Shown here: positions 40,028 to 48,557 of the stretch, one piece after another
Numbering within the stretch: the first letter of the stretch is position 1
How the letters are laid out: every line of letters starts with the position of its first letter
Assembly (NCBI GenBank): GCA_045105235.1
Contig: JBGCDH010000011.1
Span: 1-64,000 of the forward strand
Source of the DNA: GCA-2684655 sp045105235
GTDB taxonomy: Bacteria > Planctomycetota > UBA1135 > UBA2386
DNA length: 64,000 nt
Reading direction: 5' to 3'
Program-made: the position numbers and the translations under genes
The notes under the pieces: model-generated
Database searches by the model: none
Told to the model about the DNA's origin: nothing
What the model saw: only the letters and a program-made list of their open reading frames with translations

Positions 40028-40789
40028 TCAAAAGGCGCTGTTGTGGCCCGGCAAATGCGTGCTCAACGTCGTGAGTAGCGCGTCCTTGCGCAGCGGCTTG
40101 CTGCACAAGTCGGTAAAGCCAAGTTGTCGCGCTTCCGCTTCGAAGTAGCTTCGCTCGTGGCCCGTAAGCGCCACAACTGGCGTCTCGTCCTTGCTCATTC
40201 GCATGCGCATGATGGTCTCGCGCCCGTCCATCACCGGCATTTCAATGTCCATCAGGACGAGATCAAACGTGCCCGCATCGAGCGCTTTTAGAGCGTCTTC
40301 CCCGTGCGCAACCATGGTCACCTGAAGGCCAGCAAGGTGCAGCATGCGCGCCGCGAGCCGCTGGATGGTCGCACTGTCTTCGACCAACAGCACGTGGGGC
40401 GCTTCCTCTTGCTCGCGACTCCTTGCCGCCGCCAGCGGCTTGAGATAGTCGCAAAGCCCCTGCTGCAACGTCTCATCGCGACGCAGGAGCACATCGGGCT
40501 GATATACGCCAACAATGCCATCCTTGGCCGAGCTGCTCATTACCGCGATCGGCATGCCCGAGCACCTCGGGTCGCTACGAAGCGCGGCAACCAAAGAGCT
40601 TGCGGGAAAGTCCCTGAGCTCGTTGCCGGCAACAACCCCGACCGGGCTCCGCTCACGCACGACCTCCAATGCTGCAATTACCGAGTCGACTTCGCGGCAC
40701 TCCAAGCCGAGAACGCTGCAGTGCTTCGCCACCGTCTTGCGGAACAGACGCGAGTCTTCGACGCATAAAACAGTGAGGGGCTCTGACAT
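40028..40789 (-). CDS. Double receiver-domain protein, first domain degenerate
   Basis: A 253-residue protein made of two CheY-like domains with no output domain. The first (about 5-115) keeps the acidic pair (CVEDS) but lacks the phosphoacceptor Asp, with Gly55/Asn56 in its place. The second (about 128-250) has VLLVEDS, the phosphoacceptor Asp181 in LVLMDIEMPVMDG, a Thr at VVALTGH and the Lys in CSKPLRKDAL, so it can be phosphorylated. It probably works as a phosphate relay or a protein-interaction switch. The cognate kinase is not evident; the degenerate histidine-kinase protein at 61555 lacks its His. Confidence 0.85.
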   Translation of the reverse strand: MSEPLTVLCVEDSRLFRKTVAKHCSVLGLECREVDSVIAALEVVRERSPVGVVAGNELRDFPASSLVAALRSDPRCSGMPIAVMSSSAKDGIVGVYQPDVLLRRDETLQQGLCDYLKPLAAARSREQEEAPHVLLVEDSATIQRLAARMLHLAGLQVTMVAHGEDALKALDAGTFDLVLMDIEMPVMDGRETIMRMRMSKDETPVVALTGHERSYFEAEARQLGFTDLCSKPLRKDALLTTLSTHLPGHNSAF

Positions 40790-40972
40790 GACTGCACAGT
40801 GGTCTTCGGAATCGACCGAACGCGACCCAAAGAGAGATTGCCCCTAAGGGAGCTCTGAATTGGACCTAGACGACCCCCAGAGCACCTTGCCAGCGTTGAT
40901 TCGGCCTGTGCGGAGCGTTTCAATCCGAACGCAGGATCTCGCGCGACATTGGCGCGGACATCAGAGAGCAAC

Positions 40973-41719
40973 ATGACACGACTTTCAGCCAACCCAACTC
41001 GCCGTCGCCGCGTCCGCAGCGCATACACCCCCATTGTGGCCGCCTTCTGCATGCTGGCGGGCTGTGCATCGGCCCCCGACGACACCGACGACCCGCTGGT
41101 CCAGCACGCTGGCCCGCGCGCAACGGTAACCATCAACCAACAAAGCGGCCGCGGCGAGCAGCTCGAGGCGTTCTTCGTGGAGGCGCTGACAAACTCCGGC
41201 GCGTTCTATGTCATCGAAGACGCGTCGCAGGCCGTGCTGCAGGACAAGGCGCTCGAAAACGCCGGCATCATCGAAGAAGGCGCCACCGACGAAGGCAGCC
41301 CAGAACGCGCCGACCTCGAACTTGTTTGCACGGTGACCGATGAGCGCGAAAACGCGTCCGGCTCACAAAGCGGTGTCCAGGGCCGCTCCTTCCTCAGCAG
41401 CATCACAGGCGGCCTGGCCGGCGGTGGTGGCGGAGCCACGCAGCAGGGTCGAGTGTCGGTGAACATCCGCATCAAGGATCGGCGTCGTGGGCGCGTGCTG
41501 GCGACCGCCCGCGGCGAAGGCTTCTCCGTTGGCGCGAGCTCCAACGCGAATGCCAGCGTCTACAAGTGGTCGCGCGGGCTCGGCTTCGGCTCTGTCGGAG
41601 GCAACACCAGCGGCTACGAGAACGTCGACATGGCCGCTGCGTTCCGGCGCGCGACCGTGCGCGCGGTCAACGACTTGGTGCAAAAGATCCCCGAGAGCTA
41701 CTTCAAGCACGACGAGTAG
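40973..41719 (+). CDS. CsgG-like lipoprotein
   Basis: A 248-residue lipoprotein with signal and lipobox (FCMLAGCAS, Cys31). The body resembles CsgG/curli-secretion-related proteins: ATVTINQQSGRGEQLEAFFV, NSGAFYVIEDASQAVLQ, ADLELVCTVTDERENA and a terminal AAAFRRATVRAVNDLVQKIPE segment. A Gly-rich insert lies at about 130-155. CsgG-type proteins form outer-membrane export channels, but many relatives in other phyla have unknown roles. The upstream 183 bases hold no recognised promoter. Confidence 0.65.
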   Translation: MTRLSANPTRRRRVRSAYTPIVAAFCMLAGCASAPDDTDDPLVQHAGPRATVTINQQSGRGEQLEAFFVEALTNSGAFYVIEDASQAVLQDKALENAGIIEEGATDEGSPERADLELVCTVTDERENASGSQSGVQGRSFLSSITGGLAGGGGGATQQGRVSVNIRIKDRRRGRVLATARGEGFSVGASSNANASVYKWSRGLGFGSVGGNTSGYENVDMAAAFRRATVRAVNDLVQKIPESYFKHDE

Positions 41720-41936
41720 CAACAGGCTGACGCCGCGCGTCTTGAGGCCGGCGGAGTTCGCCCGCGAAGTTTGCCCGCGGAAATCGCGGCGGGGCCGACC
41801 GCAGTGGCCGACCGAAACATGGCTGGCGGGCACGGGGAACCGTCCCCCAAAAAAAGAGCGGCCTGCCGGCAAATTCGTGTCCGGGTGCGAGCCGGAACGG
41901 CGTGTACGCAGCCGGCCGCTGCAATGAGCTGAGACC

Positions 41937-44405
41937 ATGGATGTTCCTGGGTCGGCGCCAGGCCGCATTTGGACCATGGTTCCGCACTCGCCCGACCCCG
42001 ACCCCGCCGCCGCCGCGGACCGCAAGGTTGACGCCATTCTCGATGAGCTGCTGGCCCTCGACGCCAGCCGCTGCGAAGGGCGCCTTCAGGATCTGTGCAC
42101 GGACCATCCCGAACACGCAGCGGCGGTCGAAGCGCGCTACCGCGCCCTACAGGCCGTCGGCCTCATCGATCCAGCGAACGCGTTTGATCACGACGGCACC
42201 CCGCAAATACCTGGGATGTCGCTGCACGAGCGCTTGGGCGAAGGCGGCATGGGCATCGTCTACCGAGCTCGCCAGGAGCAGCTCGGGCGCGATGTCGCCG
42301 TCAAGATGATCCGGCCCGAGTTTGCCTGGCAGGACCAGCAGCGCCGCCGGTTCGCGCGGGAAGGCCTGGTCGTGGCCCAGCTCGAACACCCGGCGATCGT
42401 GCCGGTCCTGCAGCTTGGCGAACACCACGGCAGACCATTCTTGGTCATGCCGCTTGTGCGCGGGCGCTCCTTGGCGGCCATCATCGCAACCATCGCGGCG
42501 CGCCGATCGGAATCGCCCGCTGCTGCGATCCACGCACATGGGTTTCTGCAGGCGCTTGACGCCGGCCCGGACAAGATCGACCTCGTGGCGGCGACCACGG
42601 CCATCCGTGGCCTCAGCACGCCGTGGCCAGCCATTGCCGCCTGCGTTCTGCTGCCGGTCGCCGAAGCGCTTGGCTACGCGCACGCCCGCGGCGTCACCCA
42701 TCGCGACATCAAGCCGTCCAATATCCTGCTCGCAGCGGACGGGCGATCGCTGCTCTGCGACTTCGGTCTCGCGTCCTACGCCGAAACCGACGATTCGCTG
42801 ACCAAGAGCGGCACGCTGCTCGGCTCCGTGCCCTACATGTCGCCGGAGCAAGTCGAAGGGCGCACCGTCGATGCTCGCAGCGACGTCTTTTCGATCGGCA
42901 GCGTGCTCTACGAGCTGCTGACCATGCGACGTCCGTTTGGCTCGTCGAGCACGAGCCACACCATGCACGCAATCGCGAAGATCGAGCCGACCGGGCTTTC
43001 CGGCGGCGCCGCCGAAACCAGACTGCCGGCCGACATGGCCGCGATCGTCGCGCGCTGCTTGGAAAAGCGCCCTGAGCACCGCTACGCAAACGGTGCCGCG
43101 GTCGCTGCGGATTTGCGCGCGTTCCTGGCCGGCGAGCCCGTCGCGGCGCGACGACTTACCTGGCCGCGGCGGATCTGGCGCTACGCCCGTCGAGAGCCGG
43201 TGCGCTTTGGACTCGCCGCCGCCACGTTGGCCCTCGCAGTCTCCCTGACCACCGCACTTGGCTACATGTGGGCGCAGCGCGATGTGGTTGCCGCCGGCCA
43301 GGAGCGCTTGCGCCAAGCGCAGGTCGAGCGTCACCTCGCCCGCGGATATGCGGCGCTGTTTCGCCGCGATGCGGCGGCGGCCCATATCGCCTTTGCATCT
43401 GCACAGCAGATCGATCCCGGGAGCACGGAGGCCGATGTCGGCCTGCAGATCCTTGCCGAAAAGTCGGCTCCAGCGGCGGTGGACAACCAACAGCCCGAAC
43501 CTAGTGGATCCGCCTTCCACCGGGCGGCGCGTGCCGTCTTTGCGGGCGCCCACGGCGATCGCGCCGGCGCCGCCGACGCGGTCCTCCTGCTGCATGACGA
43601 AGTCGTTCTACAAACGGCGAGCGCTCGCCCAATCTACCACGGCCTGCTCGCGAAGGCCGCTGGCGTCGCCGGCGATACCGCGCTGGCAGAAAACACAGCA
43701 AGAGCGCTGCGCCGTCTTTGGCCAGAATCGGCGACGGCCAGCTACTGGGCCGGCTACGCGCTGATGGAGATCGCGCCCGACGATGCGCGGCGGGCGCTTG
43801 AGCGCACCTGCGATCTCGCACCCGAAGACGTCGATCTCCTCGCCGATGCGCAGCTGGGCCTGGGCGTGATCGAGCTCCAGCGCGGCAACAGCGACAGAGC
43901 CATACGACACTTCGAACGCGTTCTTGCCGTGCGCGCCGACGATGCGTTTGCCTGGCTCGATCTAGGGCTTGCGCACCAAGCAAAGGGTGACGCCACCGCC
44001 GCAGAAGCCGCACTGCGCCGCGCCTGCGTGCTGCCCAACGCGCCGGCCGGCGCACGCTACAACCTCGGTGTCCTGCTGGCCGCGCGAGACACCGAAGCTG
44101 CCATCGAGGCGTTTGCAGCGACGGTCGCACAAGCTCCCGACTACGCGCTTGCGTGGTACAACCTCGGCGCGCTACGCACGGCGAACGGCGAACTCGAATC
44201 GGGCAAGCACGCGCTGCACCAGGCCGTTCGGCTGCGGCCCCAATGGGCCGATGCATGGCGCCATCTCGGCACCAACGAAGCCACGGCGGGCAATCTCGAT
44301 CGCGCCGTCGCGGCCTACCGACGGGTCACGCAACTTGCCCCGGACGACACCTCGGCCCAGTCCTACCTAGCCCAACTCGAGCAGTATCTACAGGCCATCA
44401 AGTGA
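41937..44405 (+). CDS. Ser/Thr protein kinase with TM segment and TPR repeats
   Basis: An 822-residue protein. The kinase domain (about 90-405) has LGEGGMGIVYRA, catalytic Lys123 (VAVKMI), HRDIKPSN with Asp257, DFG Asp275 and the activation loop GTLLGSVPYMSPEQ. All are intact. A transmembrane helix at about 425-445 is followed by six or more TPR units (about 460-820: ERHLARGYAALFRRDA, GVIELQRGNSDRAIRHFERV, LGALRTANGELESGKHA and more), which would lie outside the membrane or in the periplasm. The stop overlaps the GTG of an ECF sigma factor, so the two are translationally coupled. An alternative Met is 13 codons downstream. Confidence 0.9.
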   Translation: MDVPGSAPGRIWTMVPHSPDPDPAAAADRKVDAILDELLALDASRCEGRLQDLCTDHPEHAAAVEARYRALQAVGLIDPANAFDHDGTPQIPGMSLHERLGEGGMGIVYRARQEQLGRDVAVKMIRPEFAWQDQQRRRFAREGLVVAQLEHPAIVPVLQLGEHHGRPFLVMPLVRGRSLAAIIATIAARRSESPAAAIHAHGFLQALDAGPDKIDLVAATTAIRGLSTPWPAIAACVLLPVAEALGYAHARGVTHRDIKPSNILLAADGRSLLCDFGLASYAETDDSLTKSGTLLGSVPYMSPEQVEGRTVDARSDVFSIGSVLYELLTMRRPFGSSSTSHTMHAIAKIEPTGLSGGAAETRLPADMAAIVARCLEKRPEHRYANGAAVAADLRAFLAGEPVAARRLTWPRRIWRYARREPVRFGLAAATLALAVSLTTALGYMWAQRDVVAAGQERLRQAQVERHLARGYAALFRRDAAAAHIAFASAQQIDPGSTEADVGLQILAEKSAPAAVDNQQPEPSGSAFHRAARAVFAGAHGDRAGAADAVLLLHDEVVLQTASARPIYHGLLAKAAGVAGDTALAENTARALRRLWPESATASYWAGYALMEIAPDDARRALERTCDLAPEDVDLLADAQLGLGVIELQRGNSDRAIRHFERVLAVRADDAFAWLDLGLAHQAKGDATAAEAALRRACVLPNAPAGARYNLGVLLAARDTEAAIEAFAATVAQAPDYALAWYNLGALRTANGELESGKHALHQAVRLRPQWADAWRHLGTNEATAGNLDRAVAAYRRVTQLAPDDTSAQSYLAQLEQYLQAIK

Positions 44406-44944
44406 GCGACGAACGCGACATCGAACAGCACCTGCCGCAGCTGGAAAAGTATGTGCGCCACCACATGGGCTCCAAGCTCGCAGCGCGTGAGTCTTCGCAA
44501 GACATTGTTCAATCGGTCTGTCGTGAACTCATCACCGCCGGCAGCAAACTTTCGTTCCCGAACGATCGGGCACTTCACGCGTGGCTGCAAACGGCCGCGA
44601 AAAACAAGATCTTGCAGAAGGCGCGCCATCACCGTTCGCAGCGGCGAGCGAGCGACCTCGAAGTTGCGGCCGCAGATACGCGCATCCAAAGCCAGCTCGG
44701 CGACCAGCTGACGCCAAGTCGTGATGCTAGCGCCCGCGAGCAGGTCGAGCGGATCGAGACCGCAATGGCCGGCCTGTCCGATGAAGACCGAGAGATCATC
44801 ACGCTGATTCGGGTCACCGGCCTCTCCCACGCCGAAGCCGCCGCCCAAACGGGGCGCTCGGTGGAAGCCTCCCGAGCACACCTTCGCCGCGCACTCGTGC
44901 ACCTTTCCCGCCTCTTGACCACCCCAACCGACCCCACGCCATGA
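44402..44944 (+). CDS. ECF-family RNA polymerase sigma factor
   Basis: A 180-residue protein with sigma region 2 (RESSQDIVQSVCRELI, the DIVQ core-binding part) and region 4 (LSDEDREIITLIRVTGLSHAEAAAQ, an HTH with ASRAHLRRALVHL) and no region 3. It starts with GTG overlapping the kinase stop (GTGA) and ends overlapping the start of the secreted-protein gene (ATGA). Kinase, sigma factor and secreted protein are thus one translational unit. The kinase probably controls this sigma factor, which would replace the usual anti-sigma arrangement. A -35/-10 motif for it was not found. Confidence 0.88.
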   Translation: MSDERDIEQHLPQLEKYVRHHMGSKLAARESSQDIVQSVCRELITAGSKLSFPNDRALHAWLQTAAKNKILQKARHHRSQRRASDLEVAAADTRIQSQLGDQLTPSRDASAREQVERIETAMAGLSDEDREIITLIRVTGLSHAEAAAQTGRSVEASRAHLRRALVHLSRLLTTPTDPTP

Positions 44945-46083
44945 TCGAACGCTCTGCACGCATTTTGGCTCTCGCGGCAGCTCTGCCGTGCAACGCCGCG
45001 CTGGCGCAGACCGTGCCCAGCGAATACGCAACGGCCACGGAGGAGCTGCCGCAGAGCATGGCATCGCCGTTCGCGACGAGCGGCCGCAGCCATCAGTATC
45101 TCACCGCAGCAGCACTTGGTCTGCCAAACGGCGCAACCGTCACGCTGCAGTCCCTCGCGCTTCGATTCGACGGACCAACGACTTCTTCCGGGACACTGCC
45201 GCAGGTGCTGAGCAGTTTGGCCATTCGTATCGGCACAACCGAGCGATCGATCCAGTCGATCGGTGCTGTCTTCGACGAGAACCTCAGCCAACCGCTGCAA
45301 ACGGTGTTTTCTGACAGCAACTACAGCATGCCGATCGACAGCAGCGTCACGACGACCGGGCAACCAGAACTGTTCGGCGGCGCCGGCAATGCGCTGAACT
45401 TTGCGTTTGCCAACCCGGCAACGCTCACGGTGCCCCTCGGGGGCTGCATCGTGATCGAGTTTGATGTTGTCACCGCGGCGGGCTCGAGCGACGACTCGCG
45501 TGTCGACTTCGGCCGCGCGCGCGTGCTCGGCAGCTTGGCCACCGGCAGAGCCTTTTCGAACGGTCGCGGCTGCGCCGCCCCGGCGCTCGGGCCGCGACCA
45601 CAGCTCGACACAAGCGGCGCCTATGAGATCGGGACGGCGTTTTCGCTCTCGGGCGTCGAGTTCCCTGCCAATGCAGTGGGCGCAACATGGTGGACCGAGC
45701 AATTGATGCCTCAGCTCGCCATCCCCGGAACTCCCAACTGCTGGCTCTATCTGGAAATGGCGACCGGCGGCCTGCTGATGCCGCACGTCTTCGACGCAGC
45801 CGGCACGTTCGGTGGCGACCCACCGATCCCGATTCCGCCCGCCCCGCGCCTCGCCGGCAGCTTGATCTATCTGCAGACGGCCGCCACGACGGCGCCCAGC
45901 GCGACGAACCCAACCGGCATCGTCACGTCGAACTATCGCACCATCGCCATCGGCGGCCGCCCAGCCAACGGCGTGCAGAGCTGGTATCTGCAGGGCCCCG
46001 CCGCGCTGCCCGGCCTGCCAAGCCAAACCGTGGCAACAGCGACCGTCACGACCGGCGGCAGCTTGGCGCTGCAGCTGCAGTAG
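44941..46083 (+). CDS. Secreted beta-rich protein coupled to the ECF sigma operon
   Basis: A 380-residue protein with a signal peptide (IERSARILALAAALPCNAALA). The body is beta-rich (TVTLQSLALRFDGPTTSSG, AIRIGTTERSIQS) and low in charged residues, with no catalytic motif. The C-terminal ~100 residues (GTPNCWLYLEMATGGLLMP onward, NGVQSWYLQGPAALPGLP) resemble the shared module of other secreted proteins here. The start overlaps the sigma-factor stop by 4 bases, so it is probably regulated with the kinase/sigma pair. A surface or extracellular matrix role is likely, but the function is unknown. Confidence 0.7.
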   Translation: MIERSARILALAAALPCNAALAQTVPSEYATATEELPQSMASPFATSGRSHQYLTAAALGLPNGATVTLQSLALRFDGPTTSSGTLPQVLSSLAIRIGTTERSIQSIGAVFDENLSQPLQTVFSDSNYSMPIDSSVTTTGQPELFGGAGNALNFAFANPATLTVPLGGCIVIEFDVVTAAGSSDDSRVDFGRARVLGSLATGRAFSNGRGCAAPALGPRPQLDTSGAYEIGTAFSLSGVEFPANAVGATWWTEQLMPQLAIPGTPNCWLYLEMATGGLLMPHVFDAAGTFGGDPPIPIPPAPRLAGSLIYLQTAATTAPSATNPTGIVTSNYRTIAIGGRPANGVQSWYLQGPAALPGLPSQTVATATVTTGGSLALQLQ

Positions 46084-46188
46084 GCGCAGAATTTTTCTAC
46101 TCACGGGGCGTCACGCTTTTCCTGGTTCGGTCCTCGAAACGGTGTCGGCAACACATCGCCGACTCACCTCTTTTCGAGAACCACCAAG

Positions 46189-47784
46189 ATGAACTCCCTC
46201 ACCCCCAACTTTCCGATCGTTCGCCTGCTCGCCGCAGGCATGCTCACCACGCTGGCAACCGCACAGGTCGCCAACCTCCGCATCACCGAGGTCGACCCCT
46301 ACAACGACCAGGTCGAAGTGACGAACACGGGTCCGGCCTTCCAAACCGCCGCGGTCTACCCCTTCTGCCACCGCTTCACATACGGCTCGAACATCCCAGC
46401 CGGCACCTACTTCGCAGCCGGTGAGTCCAAGACCTTCTGGGTTGCCGGCCTCGACGACGCCGACTCCGATCTGTGGCTCTACCGGGCAACGCCATTCACC
46501 GTCGCCGCCAACATCGTGCACGGTGTCAAGTATGGCCCGGCGCCGAACATTGGCCGCAGCGGCCTCGCCGCGACCGTCGGACTTTGGCCGAGCGCCACCG
46601 CATATGCGCCGGCTCCTGCCTCGGGCTACACGCTCGCCTATGACGGCTACGGCTACGCTCCCGCCGACTGGTATGTCGACGCGACGCCAAGCATGGGCCA
46701 AACGGATCCACCCGTTGTTGGCGCCGTCGCCAGCGAACTGGCCGTTCCGGTCGGCAAGGAAACCTACAACTCGATGGCCCTCGGCTACGAGGTCGAAGCG
46801 ATCACGGGCTGGAGCATCGTCAACAACAACCCGACCAAGGGCCGCTTCAACATCCACGCGGTCGCAGACGTCTACGGCAGCCCAACGCCGCTGCCGACCC
46901 CCGGCGCCGACAAGTGGCTGCGCGTCCGCGACCAGGACGGCGGCAACTACCAAAACCGGTTCTACTCGCCGTGGCAGTCGACCGGCAGCTACGTGCTGCC
47001 CTACGAGCTTTCGTTCTACATCAACGTGCAAGAGCTGCCGAGCCCATCGGCACAGACGCTGCCTCGCATTGTCGTGCAGCACCGCACGCCGACGGGTGTG
47101 ACCAATGCTTGGGGCATCGAGCTGTCGACGGCCGGCGCCGAGCTCGCCGTGTTTGCGGACGGTGGACCAGCTGCAAAGGCATACATCAGCCCGACCTCCT
47201 ACGGCACGTGGCGCAATGTGCGTCTCTACGTCGATCAAAGCACGTGGACGATCAGCGCCTACGTCGACGGCACCTGGGCCGGCTCCCTGCCGATCGCACC
47301 CGCTAGCTACGTCGACCTGACCGAACTGCGGTTCTGCTACCGCGGCGAAGGTGTCGGCAACGTTGCCACCATGATGATCGACGACTGCAAGTTTGCCTTC
47401 GGCGTCGAAGCGTCGGAGACGATCCGCAACGCCAGCCCGCAGAACCCCTCGCAGCTTCTGCCAGGCCAGACCTCCGGTCCTGTGATCGGCCAGACCTGGG
47501 ACCCGAAGGTCACCTCCAGCCTGCCGGCTTGGAGCCGCATCGACTTCCTCGTTCTGACCTCGCCATCGAACATCAGCTGGCCCTTCCTCGGCGGCAAGCT
47601 GCTCGTCGACCCGAACTACACGCTCTTCCAGAAGTGGGTCCCCGGCGGCCAGACGATTCCGGTCCCGCTGCCCAACAGCCTCGCCGCGATCGGCTTTGAG
47701 TTCAGCAGCCAGGCCGTCGCTTTCGACGCCAACTACTTCGAACTGACCAACGCCATCGACGCGGTCGTCGGCATCGAGAAGTAA
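46189..47784 (+). CDS. Secreted protein with lamin-tail-like N-terminal and LamG-like domain
   Basis: A 531-residue protein with a signal peptide (IVRLLAAGMLTTLATAQ). Residues about 25-170 look like a lamin-tail domain (NLRITEVDPYNDQVEVTNTG). A LamG/concanavalin-like beta sandwich follows (ELSFYINVQELP, NVRLYVDQSTWTISAYVDG, the FCYRGEGVGNVATMMIDDC strand). The C-terminal part (NYTLFQKWVPGGQTIPVPLP) matches the shared module. It follows the previous gene by 105 bases. Adhesion or binding is plausible; no active site is seen. Confidence 0.7.
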   Translation: MNSLTPNFPIVRLLAAGMLTTLATAQVANLRITEVDPYNDQVEVTNTGPAFQTAAVYPFCHRFTYGSNIPAGTYFAAGESKTFWVAGLDDADSDLWLYRATPFTVAANIVHGVKYGPAPNIGRSGLAATVGLWPSATAYAPAPASGYTLAYDGYGYAPADWYVDATPSMGQTDPPVVGAVASELAVPVGKETYNSMALGYEVEAITGWSIVNNNPTKGRFNIHAVADVYGSPTPLPTPGADKWLRVRDQDGGNYQNRFYSPWQSTGSYVLPYELSFYINVQELPSPSAQTLPRIVVQHRTPTGVTNAWGIELSTAGAELAVFADGGPAAKAYISPTSYGTWRNVRLYVDQSTWTISAYVDGTWAGSLPIAPASYVDLTELRFCYRGEGVGNVATMMIDDCKFAFGVEASETIRNASPQNPSQLLPGQTSGPVIGQTWDPKVTSSLPAWSRIDFLVLTSPSNISWPFLGGKLLVDPNYTLFQKWVPGGQTIPVPLPNSLAAIGFEFSSQAVAFDANYFELTNAIDAVVGIEK

Positions 47785-47792
47785 GCCTGTCC

Positions 47793-47821
47793 AAAAATGC
47801 GGCCAGCGACGTGCTGGCCGC
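47793..47821 (-). terminator. Intrinsic terminator of the ApaH-like phosphatase gene (leftward)
   Basis: On the leftward strand: GCGGCCAGC, a 5-base loop ACGTC, then GCTGGCCGC (nine perfect base pairs), and after one A a TTTTT run. It sits 12 bases beyond the phosphatase stop, as expected for an intrinsic terminator. The same hairpin lies after the rightward secreted-protein gene and could stop that transcript too, but without a U-run. Confidence 0.8.
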
Positions 47822-47832
47822 GCCCGCGACCT

Positions 47833-48465
47833 TCAAGGCCGCGGGCTACGTCCGGAAAGCCCGGCAACCTGGACGATACGATTCTCTTCGGCAATCCAGG
47901 CACTCAGTTCGCCGCCGTAGACGCACCCGGTATCTAGACCGACGCAGTGCGGGCGAACAACGAGGCCGCGACGCGCCCAGTGGCCAAACACCACGCGCTT
48001 GTCGCCCTCGTAGAAGTCGTCCCAGGGACGATACGGCGGCCCCGGCGGCGGCCAGTCTGACAGGGGCTGTTCGCCTGCCACGTCGCAGTAGCGCACGTTG
48101 ACGGCATAGTCCACCTCGGCTCCCGAAAGGCTGGCGAGCTGATCTTCTTGCCACTGCGGATGGAGGCCCGCATGCACGGCGATGACGTCGTCAAAGACCC
48201 GCACGATTGGCTGCTGCCTCAGCCACGCTTCATGCGTCGGCTGCGCCCGCTTCTTGTTGAGCCAGTGCAGGTCGTGATTGCCGAGAACGGGCCGAGCGTC
48301 GAGTCCGATGAGCCTGTCCAACACAGCCGGCGAATCAGGCCCCTTGTTGACGAGGTCGCCCACCGGCACCAGGCAATCGCTACCGGGCACAAACTCCACG
48401 GCTGCGAGCAAGCGCTCGAGCGGCTCCAAGCAGCCCTGAATGTCTCCGACGAAGATTCTTCGCAT
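47833..48465 (-). CDS. Symmetrical bis(5'-nucleosyl)-tetraphosphatase / metallophosphatase (ApaH-like)
   Basis: A 210-residue calcineurin-type phosphatase. FVGDIQGCLEPLERLL (D and the Gln variant of the DxH motif), PVGDLVNKGPDS, PVLGNHDLHWL, and VIAVHAGLHPQW with WDDFY later are the ApaH signature set. The first motif reads GDIQG, as in ApaH. ApaH hydrolyses Ap4A to two ADP. The stop is followed by an intrinsic terminator. Confidence 0.88.
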   Translation of the reverse strand: MRRIFVGDIQGCLEPLERLLAAVEFVPGSDCLVPVGDLVNKGPDSPAVLDRLIGLDARPVLGNHDLHWLNKKRAQPTHEAWLRQQPIVRVFDDVIAVHAGLHPQWQEDQLASLSGAEVDYAVNVRYCDVAGEQPLSDWPPPGPPYRPWDDFYEGDKRVVFGHWARRGLVVRPHCVGLDTGCVYGGELSAWIAEENRIVQVAGLSGRSPRP

Positions 48466-48557
48466 TGGCGTCGTTCGTTGCGTGGCCAGGGTAGGGTCCG
48501 TTACGACAGGCACGCGCACTGCATTGTTTCACCGCGCCGAGCCCACGCAACGTTTCC

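Noticed and set aside
42147..43595. Long open frame on the - strand opposite the kinase gene
   Set aside because: It is the complement of intact kinase motifs (HRDIKPSN, DFG), and its own translation has no domain.
44629..46104. Long open frame on the - strand opposite the sigma factor and secreted protein
   Set aside because: The opposite strand carries recognisable sigma regions and a signal peptide; this frame is Arg-rich without motifs.
21935..47784. PEP-CTERM/exosortase sorting tags on the secreted proteins
   Set aside because: No PEP motif followed by a transmembrane helix and basic tail is seen at their C-termini, and no exosortase gene is in the window.
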